From a virus: a stretch of DNA of 51,988 nt. The notes beneath the pieces are model-generated. The model was not told the DNA's origin. It was given only the letters and a program-made list of their open reading frames with translations, and did no database searches. Below are positions 14,212-24,400 of this stretch, in pieces (position 1 is the stretch's first letter; every line of letters starts with the position of its first letter). The position numbers were made by a program, and so were the translations under genes. Where the stretch lies: positions 1 to 51,988 of the IMG/VR virus record IMGVR_UViG_3300006026_000020. One strand, written 5' to 3'.

Positions 14212-14831
14212 TAATACACCTCCTCAAACTCGTAGGTGTAGTTGTGGTACTGACTTGTAGGGTTTTGCTTTGCCGCTTGATACTGCTCTTTTGTGTAGTG
14301 AACGACGTTGTAATGTTCAAGAGCGCCACGACCAAATGATTGTTTATCGTCTAGTCGGGTGTACTCCATAAAACTTGGTAGCGGTACGTCTTTTGGCATT
14401 TCACCAACAAGCGCGTTATATCCTGCGTAATCAAAACAAAACGCAAGCCCGTTCCATCGAGATTCGTAAAGATATCCCTGACCCCTAAAGTCGGGGTGTA
14501 TCGCTCGGTAGCGGTGATAACAAACAAGATCCTGCACAGTAACGATACCAATAGCAATGCACTGATCAGTGTCGTTCAAGTGCATCGTTCTAATGGATTC
14601 ACCAGTAATAGCGCCTTGGTTAGCTACAAACGCGTCTATACCAAGCTGGTTGCTTTTGGCCCACGCAGGCATTGTTACGTTAACAAATCTGTCTCGTAGC
14701 TCAGGATCACTATCAATGTTGAATCCGTCACGGTAAAAATCAGCTAGGATTTCTTTAATAGCGTCTAAGTCGCTCAGGTCTACAACATACTTTGTATACA
14801 TAGTATTAGTGCGGCAGATAATGTTTTTCAT
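14211..14831 (-). CDS. GNAT-like acetyltransferase, paralogue 2
   Basis: 206 aa from ATG 14831, in a TGATG overlap with the previous stop. The acetyl-CoA-binding motif A appears as RAIHPDFRGQGYLYE, with the preceding strand IAIGIVTVQDLVCYHRY. The N-terminal segment LSDLDAIKEILADFYRDGF aligns with the start of the neighbouring GNAT gene (DDIDGLQGAIQGFWKDGR), so the two are tandem paralogues. Similar GNAT-like proteins often follow tail fibre genes in marine phages. The substrate is unknown. Confidence 0.7.
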   Translation of the reverse strand: MKNIICRTNTMYTKYVVDLSDLDAIKEILADFYRDGFNIDSDPELRDRFVNVTMPAWAKSNQLGIDAFVANQGAITGESIRTMHLNDTDQCIAIGIVTVQDLVCYHRYRAIHPDFRGQGYLYESRWNGLAFCFDYAGYNALVGEMPKDVPLPSFMEYTRLDDKQSFGRGALEHYNVVHYTKEQYQAAKQNPTSQYHNYTYEFEEVY

Positions 14832-15409
14832 CACCAACTAAAACTCCAGGTTGTGTTAGCAACTTCTGGGTTAGCGTCAAGATATGCTCGGTAGTGGGGC
14901 TCTATGAGTTCGCCAAGCCGCCATACGTCGTTCTGAAACTGAAACTCGTACACGCTGTCGCTGTACAAAGCATCGAGCACAGCCTGCATTGCCGAAGACC
15001 CCTCTATAGGAATTTTCATCAAGCTGCGCTCTGCGCCTAAAGCGTCAAAGCCCAAACGATGACGTAGGTAAATAACTTCACGGTAGTGGCCGTTGCTACG
15101 ATACTCAGGCAGAAATGCCGTCATCGTACTCTCCATCCGCTTACCCTCAAACAGCGTTATATTGTAGCCGATAACAGTATTATCCTGTAGGCATACCGCG
15201 AAGCAACACTCGTTTACATCGTCGTCTTCAAGCTGTCGGTTACTAAACATACCTTCTTTAGCTTGCTCGACACCGTACTTGAATCGGTATGTTTCTCGGA
15301 TACTTACCGTTCTACCGTCTTTCCAAAACCCTTGGATAGCGCCTTGTAATCCGTCGATATCGTCTTGGTTTAAATAACGCAAGTACAAGTTAGGGCCGTC
15401 AATCCTCAT
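14831..15409 (-). CDS. GNAT-like acetyltransferase, paralogue 1
   Basis: 192 aa, ATG 15409 behind AGGAG. It opens with LYLRYLNQDDIDGLQGAI, typical of GNAT beta1-alpha1. The central strand CCFAVCLQDNTVIGYNITLF leads to TAFLPEYRSNGHYRE, which matches motif A of its paralogue, although the R-x-x-G-x-G loop is weaker (RSNGHY). It may be less active or have a changed cofactor site. It is first in the three-gene accessory cluster after the giant fibre. Confidence 0.65.
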   Translation of the reverse strand: MRIDGPNLYLRYLNQDDIDGLQGAIQGFWKDGRTVSIRETYRFKYGVEQAKEGMFSNRQLEDDDVNECCFAVCLQDNTVIGYNITLFEGKRMESTMTAFLPEYRSNGHYREVIYLRHRLGFDALGAERSLMKIPIEGSSAMQAVLDALYSDSVYEFQFQNDVWRLGELIEPHYRAYLDANPEVANTTWSFSW

Positions 15410-15455
15410 GTCGTCTCCTTAGCTCTAGCTGGTTTTTAGTGAGGTTTGCCAGCCC

Positions 15456-18400
15456 TCATTTACTAAAAGTCCAACTTATCCCGTTAATCACCGAACTTTC
15501 TAACGTTACAGTAACGCTGTTTTTAGTAACTGTAGTTACTTTCCTACTCGATGTGTTTGTGCTGTTCAAACTGACACTAGCACTCGCTCCGTTAGACTGC
15601 TGTGTGTGTGATGTTGTGGAGATCGAAGTACCGCTGGCGCTGTAACTCATGCGAATGACAGTCGTACCTAACGACGTTCCAGAACCGTCGCGCCATTGAA
15701 TGGTTACATCGTAAGGCGCTGTCGGTCCACTAACCTGAGCATCACTTGATAATGCCGACCAGACTGCTGTAGGTGACCTGTCTAGCGTGTAAGTGGTTAC
15801 GTTAGTGTTCAGCGTACTTGCTGGAACCTGCGAGACTGTTACAGAGTTCTGTGTAGCTAAAGCTCCCTGATTTGCAATTCCGAGGGCATTGTTGGCTGAG
15901 GTTACGTCTGCATTATCGGCTGGTACACCTGTGCCACCTACTAGCTGCCAGTTTGCATTGCCACGCGTATCTGCAATTTCTTGGACTAGCGTTGCTGCTC
16001 CATTACCGTCAACAATGTTGCTAGTGTACATGTTGACAACCCAATTCGATGACCAGAGTTTTGCGTCGTAGTTAGCATAGCCAACCGTGACATTCCGAAC
16101 TCTAAGTTGAGGGTAGCTCCAAGAACTATTGGTATCGCCTATTTGAACAGCCCAGCGAGTATTCGCCAAGTTTCGTCCAAATCTCACTTTGTGATACAGA
16201 GCGCCGTAGGGATTACTAGCTGAGTATTCGTACCATCTGACACCTGAAGTGTGTCCCGTAATTCTGTAAGTTACCGATTTATTCGTCACATAGTTATAAA
16301 TGTCTACCTCAAATGAGATCATGGTAGTGACGTTGGCGGGTAACTCGATATGGAGACAGCCTGTTATGTTACCGTTAAAACCATAAATACCACCGCCTGG
16401 TGAGGCTATATTAGTGACTTGCCCTTCGGTATATGTGTCATTTGTCGCTCTTGGATCACCCTCGCGTATAGAGTATTCGGCTAAATATAGGGACGACGAT
16501 GTTGGACTTGTGACGCCAGTGGCTCTTAAAGCTAACAAGCCAATGCGTACAGTTACCGCTCCTGGTGGGATTTGAGTTACGTTAGCCCCGCCTATGCTAA
16601 TTTCGTATTTCGTCCATGTGCTTGGAAAAACGCTATTAACTACACCCCAATAATGATAAGTCCCAGCCGCGGGCCATCCAGTAGGACTATTAGACCCTAA
16701 TAATGTATTTTGGGATGCGTCTTCAAACCAGCAAGTGATGTAATTCCGTTTGTTTCCCGCTGCTTGTCGTGCCCACACTGTTATAGTGTAAGGCTGATCA
16801 GGATCAATCGGTATTCGGTCTGTAAAAAATGAATTATCACCTGAAGCATTATCTTGGTAATAGAAAACACTGTTTGACCCCGAAGGTGATGTGGTGTCCG
16901 TCGAATATACTATGCTTAAACCATTTCCTGGAGTGCCACTAGCAGGCCAGTCAACACCGTCATATTGGAAATATGGGTTTTTGTTTAGTGCTCCGGCTAA
17001 CGGCGCATATTGTGCCACGCCTGCTGCGGAATAACGACCATTAGGCAATGCGCCTGTTGATATGTTAGCTGCGTTTGTTGTGTCAGTTGTCGCAGACGCT
17101 GCTTGACCTGTAATTCCGAGGGCAATGTTTCCTGACGTTTGGTCAGCGTTGTTAGTGACGCCGCTCAGTCCGACGTTGCCTTGGTTTACGGTGTAAGACG
17201 TAGTGCCTGCACCGGATAGTCCAAAGGTTTGACCACTGATGCTTAGGTTGACGCCAGTATTACGCAAGCCAGTAGCAGCGTTACCTGTAGGTAATAATCC
17301 TGAGACACCACCAGCACCAGTAGTCTCTAAGTTCACCGTGTTGGCCGTTGCTAAAGCTCCCTGATTTGCAATTCCGAGGGCATTGTTGGCTGACGTTACG
17401 TCTGCGTTGTCTGCCGGTACTCCAGTTCCACCAACTAGCTGCCAATTTGCGTTAGCTCGTGAATCGGAGACCGTTCGAGTAACTCCTTCAATACTACTTG
17501 AGCTGATGTCTACCGCCCAGCCATCGTCCCAGTTATCTACGCCGTAAGAAGAGTATCCGAATGTGCAATTTCTTACGCGAATTTGTGGGTAAGACCATGT
17601 TGCATTTGTTGCCCCAATACCCACTTGCCAGCGAGACGATCCGTAACCAAAAGTGACTTGGCGAGCCAGACTTCCGTTAGGGCACGAGGCAGCTTCTTGG
17701 TACCAAGTTGTTCCTGATGTGTGCCCAGAAATTAGATATGTACTACTCGTGCCTGTTACGTAGTTGTAAATATCCACCTCAAAATTCATCATTGTTGATA
17801 GGTTACCAACGGCTGGTAAAAAAATACGAATCTGTCCAGTGATGTTACCGTTGTAGCTGTATGTTCCCCCTATCGGGACAGCGATGTTTGTAACCCCTCC
17901 TTTTTCGCTGTTGTTATAGTTAGGCGTTAGAGGGCCAAACTCTAGTGCGTTCACACGCGTGCCTGTGCTTCGATAGAAAGAACTGTCGAAGTACAGTGGG
18001 CTTGCTGAAACAAAGGGAACGTTTCGTTGCAAGACTCCATCTTTGTAGTATTTAACTTGCGACCCGTCCCATGTAATGCTTAAAACTGTAGAAGTTGAGT
18101 ACGACCCATAACTACCAATCGACGTTCCATTTTCGTAAATATTGAGAGACGCACTTTCTGCTGGATACCAAGCAAAATCTAGGTCATTATAATCGCCGCT
18201 TGTGCCTGGATCACTGTTTAGCCCTAGCATGTGAAATTTGTCAGTTTGCCCAGGCTTAAACTTGACATAGCAAGCCTGAAACCCATCAACAGAGTGAACG
18301 TCGTAGTTCCAGGTGCCATTTGTTCCACCGCTAACGTAAAGACTGTTCCCTTCCCAGGTGTAACTTCGGTTGCTATTAGTCTCCGTTATTGGGAAGGCTT

Positions 18401-21400
18401 GATAGCCTTTGTCATTGAGGAACGTATCAGACGCATAAGCAGCGGGTAGTTGCCCTGATACCCCGCCAGCAGCCGTAGTCGCTAAATTCACTGTATTAGA
18501 GGTAGCTAACGTACCCTGACCACTAATGTTGGCAGCAGTGTTTGCTGAGGTTTGGTCAGCATTGTTAGTGACGCCGCTGAGTCCGACGTTGCCTTGATCA
18601 AGTGTGGTATTACCGCCGCCGTTATTTAATTGCAGCGTCTGGCCGCTAGTGCTTAACGACAAATTGTTGTTTTGATATGCAGTAGTCGCAAAGAATGAAT
18701 TAAGCGGCGGCTCACTGCCATCTACAAGATGAATAATAGGCGGTGCAAATAGCTGTCGGTCTGCTGTGCTGGAGCAGTAATACATATAAGCACGGGTATT
18801 TACAGTACCTGGGGCGTTTATCCAATTAAAATTCAGGTATGTCGAAATCTGCGTTCCGGTAGCCATCTCGTAAACACCAGATCCGTCGTGTGTCCATCCT
18901 GTAGTGTTATAGGGGTAGACATAACCGACGAACAAATACCACTGACCTGTAGTCATACTGCTGCGGTTTATAACAGCAAAATAAGGGTTACCCTGCGTTG
19001 TAGTAGTGTTTAGATCAGCTACTTTATTAGCCTCGATTCCCCAATAAGCAGTTCCGGTTCTAGTGCTGCTACTAGCCTGGATGGGTACAACAAAACGATA
19101 AGTTTTAGTTTGGTCAGGCGTAAATCTAGGGGAACTGCCCCATCCTCCATTAGCAGTGTTAGCAACAGTCGATGTAGAATTAGCTTGCCAAAGTACCTGA
19201 TACCCGTATCGAGGCCCAAGGCCAACAATCATTTCATTTTGGGCTTCACCACCGTTAGTTCCCCATCCGCTCGCTACGGTGCTGCTGGCAGCGGTCCACC
19301 CACTAATGTCTTGTAGGTTGCCGCGCGAGTTCGCTGGTACTTGCTCAGTCGTTACAGAGTTTTGAGTTGCTAAAGCGCCTTGTCCAGTAATACCAGCAGC
19401 AGTGTTTGCTGACGTTACGTCTGCGTTGTCTGCCGGAGTTCCAGTACCAGCAATATCAGCCCATCGATTGGAACTAATTGGACCAAATGTCAAATTTTCG
19501 ATTGACCTAGCTGCGTTTTCATAGAACGCGCAGTCTAAATACAAAGCGTTGGTAATCTCCGTTGTTACTTCTCTTTCAAGCGATCCATTTAAATAATATT
19601 TGATAGCAGAACCTGTGTAGATAATAGTCGCCACAGTGCTTGAGTTATACGCTCCAGAGCTAAGGACTTGACTACCACTTTCATAAATATAAATGTTCCC
19701 GTTCGCCCAGTGCCACGCGTAGTCTAAGTTAGTCCAGCTTGCGGTTCCCGTAGGGTCGCTGTTCAACCCCATCATTAGGTTAACTGCCGATGTTGTTGGA
19801 CAAGTACCGCTACAAAAACAGCCAGAAACGTACCCTTCGTTTGAGTACCACGATTTATTCCAGCCATTCCCTAAACCAGACATTGTGAGCTTGTTGCCCG
19901 TGACGACTGCGGTTCCAGCTAATGCGGTTCCTACTAATGCTTTTACGCCTAATCCTGGTGCGGTAACTTGTCCAGCGCCTGCTCCGCCCAATGTTCCATC
20001 TGCGTTGATCGAAACGTTCACATTTTGAAGCGTACTAGTAGACGTTAATCCAGTTCCACCGCTACCTTCAGCCAACGTTCCAGACACTTGGCTACCAAGC
20101 GCTACGCTGCTTTGAGTTGCTAAAGCGCCTTGTCCACTAATCGATAAAGCTTGGTTGAGTGACGTTTGGTCAGCGTTATTTTGAACGCCGGTTAGTCCGA
20201 CATTAGATTGATCTAACGTGTAAGTCGTAGCGCCTGCACCAGATAAGCCAAAGGTTTGTCCGCTAATGTTTAGTTCTACGTTTACATTTTCAAGCGTGCT
20301 AGTAGATGTTAATCCAGTTCCACCTTGCGCTGCTGGAAGAGTACCTGAACCGTCGGAAGAGTAGTCGATGTTAGCGTTCTGGATTTCTTCTGTACCAGCA
20401 AGACCAGAAAGATTCGGTGGTAAGTTATCAACGTCAGTACCCCATGTTGCACCCGCTGTCGCCGCTAAATCGCCGCTGTACGTACCGCCGCCGCTGTACT
20501 GAAGCGCATTAGGAATTACAGTTATATCCGTTTGCGCTTCTTCAATCGTGTACTGCGCGAATTCAATAGTTGAAGAAGTCGGGCTTGTTACATTTGTTGA
20601 CCGTAAGCACAAAGCGCCGATACGCACATATCGAGCGCTAGTAGGGATGATAGGTCCGTGAGACCCGCCGAAATGTATTTCGTAACGCGTCCAAGCCGAC
20701 GGGAACTCATCATTGATAACACCCCAGTACCAATAAGTCCCAGCAGAGGGCCATCCCGTAGCGTTTCCAGATGTGTTTATAGTGCCTTCGTTTACGTCTA
20801 AAAATCTAACAGTCAAATAGTTATGTCTGTTTCCTGCGGTCTGCCTAGCCCATACCGTAATTTTGTAAGGTTTAGACGGATCTAACGGCATCACTTCAGA
20901 AAAGAATTCGTTATCTCCACCTGAAGCCCTAGTACCTTGCAGAATTGTGTTACCTGCTGCTGGAGACGAAGTGGTTGTCGTGTAGGTAAAATCTGAGTTT
21001 ATCGACCATGCTGCGCGATTATTGAAAAAAGGATCTTTGTTGATTGCGTTAGACGCAGTGCTGATCGTTGCGTAGTCTTGAACACCAGTGAGACCAACAT
21101 TGCTTTGATCTAGCGTGTAAGTCGTAGATCCTGCGCCTGATAACCCGAACGTAGTACCGCTGATGTCTAAATCTATAGCGCTGTTTTCAATGCCTTCTGT
21201 ACCAGTGAGACTAGAAAGATTCGGTGGTAAGTTATCAACATCCGTGCCCCAAGTCGCACCTGCCGTTGCTGCTAGGTCGCCCGTGTAAGTACCGCCGCCA
21301 GTACGGGCTAAAACGTTATCGACAATGGATGCGTCTAGCGTAACGGTTGCTGCATTACCGCCTGTCAGACTGAGCGTAGATCCTGAGTTAGTCAACGTTA

Positions 21401-24400
21401 CATTAGTGTTGATCAGCCCAGTGTCCGCATTAGCTGTACCTAGTGTTCCCGTTACTTCTGATGTTCCAAGATCAACAGCATCTTTGTCCGCAAGAGCACC
21501 ACTGTTAAATGTACTAACTGCGACCCATGCAGAGCCATCGTAGTATTTCCACTCTTTGTCAGCGGTGTTGTAATAAAACTCACCTGCTTGCCCCGTTGGG
21601 TCGGTCGCAGCGGAAGCTAGAATACTGTTGTGGGTTGCATCTATTTCGCCCGTAAACTCGGTCGCGCCAGCGGTGTAGTACAGAGCGTTGTCAATGTTTG
21701 AACTAGCATCAAGGTTAACTCCGGTGCTTGTGTTTGCGCCGTAAGTGACACTAAGCGTTGATCCGGTTGTTGATACGTCTAGCGCTGAGTTTCTTAGATC
21801 CTCATCAGATAAAAGCGTCGATCCATCTTCTGCTAGAACATTCGTTCCGAGCGTTGGTAGGGTCGCGCCAATGTTAATAAAGTTGATGTTTTTAATGATG
21901 GTCGTGTGTTGCGATCCGATACCATCAATTGAGGAGTCAAGCGCTAACGAGGATGGTTGAGTAGCTGGCACAACTGAGCGTTCTACAACTCCATTTAGCA
22001 TGTAGCGAATGGTTGTGCCGTCCCACGATATTGTTAAAACATCGCCTGCGGTAATAGAGCCGAAAAGGACTGTGGACCCGCCAGATTGAATAACCGATCC
22101 GCTTTCAAAAATTACATAATCGCCAGTATTGCCCCTCACATACCAGCAATAGTCAATAGTCGAATAACTAGCATTTGTAGCGGGGTCTGAATTTAAGCCA
22201 ATCATGTATCGGCTAGTGGTAGAACCGATGGTAAAAGATACCGCGCAACCGCCTACCGAAGCATCTTTTGAGTAGAACTGAGTTGACCAATTGCCAGTGC
22301 TTTGATTGCCAGAGGATTGGATATCAAGACCAACTTGGGTTACCGTCTGGTTATTGCCCGCTGGTATGACAAGAGGGATGCTCGTGATACTTTGTAGAGA
22401 CGAAAATTCTCCAATATTGATGTCAGTCAAGCTAGTCGGGGTGTTCGTGACCTCGCCAGTCGTGTAATCAACGCTATCTTTATCTGCTAATTCTCCGGTG
22501 TTCAGCGTTGCCCAGTTTTCCCAAGTTGAACCGTTGTATTCATAAAGTTTTTTTTCATCGGTACGGTAAAAAAGATCGCCTGCACTCGGTGCTGGATTTG
22601 TCGGAAAAGCCGTACCAGAACCCATAGTGTTATTTGTTGCGTCTAACGCCCCTCCGAAGCCAAGGCCAGAAAGAGATATGCCAGTGCCTGCTCCTGTATA
22701 ATCAAAACTTCCGTCATCGTTTAATGTGACATTAGTGTTGATTAAATCTACGTCAGTAAGATTCGTAGTTCCGTCTTCAGCAAAGATGTTTCCACCAGAT
22801 CCTAAAATCCCCCCAATTGTTGCAATTGCAACCCAACCTGAACCTGCCCCGTCCCAGAGCCATAAGGCACTAGTCTCTGTAACGAACGCGATCTCTCCAC
22901 CGCTAAAGGAAGTTGTACTAGCGTTAGTTCGTGCCAGCTCGGTTGCAAAGGTATAATCAATTACTAAATTCCTATTAGCATCGGCTGGAGGTTTAACCCC
23001 GCCAAGATCTGCGAAGTCAATGTCGCCAGCTTGAGGATTGATATCCCACGTTCTGAGTTCAGACCAGTAGCCAATGACAGGATACTCATCTCCATTTGTA
23101 TCGTTTGTTCTGATATAAAAACGGCCAGAACCAATAAAGCGCCAGGGTGCGGCACCTGACTGTAGCGCTGTTGCTGTACTTGAACCTGCGCTAAGACTAC
23201 CGACAAAAGCTTCCCCAATATCTGCACGCGTTGCATCTTCGAGGTCGTAGGTGGCATAAGAAGTCCAAGCTGTACCACTCCAATACTCAGCTTTAATTGT
23301 TGTTGCCTCTAGCGCAACAATTTGAAAACCAGCAATCGCGTGGTGGATGTAATAAGTATCCCCGAGGGCGTTAATAGGTACATAATGATCGGCATCCGAC
23401 CCGCTACCATCTTGATTGCTTATGGCCCCAATAGGTGATAGAGCGTAATAATATTTAGCTCCTTCAGTTGTTCCCGTTATCGAACTAACAGGATCGGCAG
23501 TAAAACTAGCAAAAGCTGCTGTTCGTGCGCCGACAACTTCGTTTTCAGTTCTAGGAACCCAAGCGAAGTCCTGATTATCAGTAGTCCACTTAACCATAAC
23601 GATTGGCGTATCACTGTAAAAAATGTGATAAATCGCTGTATTGTCAGTAGTACTAATGTCAATTGTCGTAACAGTCTTAAATGGTACGCCAGTCGACGAC
23701 CATGTAACCGTTCCGTTATTACCCGCCCAGTCGACATGGCTTCCAATGCTTTGGCCCCCCGGTGCTGCTTCTTGCGCATACTTAATAATCCCCGCAGCAA
23801 AAGGCGCGTAAATTTTGAAGCGTTGAGTCGTACCTCTGTTCGTGTGGGTAATAAATTTATAGCCAGTATGAGCTATGGAGGGAATCGGGTAGCCGCTTTC
23901 ATTATGCAAGCTGACAGGCCGATTAGATGTGATGATATCCCCGGCGGTAACAGATATTGTCCCGGTGTCAGCCGAGTCAGCCTGAGAAAGAGTTTTAGAT
24001 TGGTTGATGTAAAGATCAGTGCCGTCCTCGTGGGCAACGTAGCTAAGGCTCCCAGTTTCAAATGCAATCCGCTGTCCGAGGATACCTAATGCTTGCTGCT
24101 GCCTGTTAGTAGCTGTGGCATCAACAATCGGTACACCATTTTCATCAATTAAGTTACCGCTTGCCCCCGTTTGAGCGCCGACTGTAGACCCGATAACCCA
24201 AGCGGTGCCATTCCAATACTTAGACGTGTAAGGGATAGTAGAGGTATCAATCCAGATAGTAGCAGCGTACTCGTCTTCTGCTTGAGTAGTGGGGTTCGCT
24301 GGAGCAATTGGTCCCCAATAAACGCCTCCATACTGAGCTACCGCAGTAAAACCAACGGAATCCTCTGAAATTGTGGTAGTGCCCTCAACCAATCCAGTCC

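Noticed and set aside
23625-24089. Open frames of up to about 150 codons on the + strand opposite the fibre and tail genes
   Set aside because: They lack ribosome-binding sites and recognisable motifs, and lie wholly antisense to a strongly supported repetitive coding region; they are by-products of its codon use.
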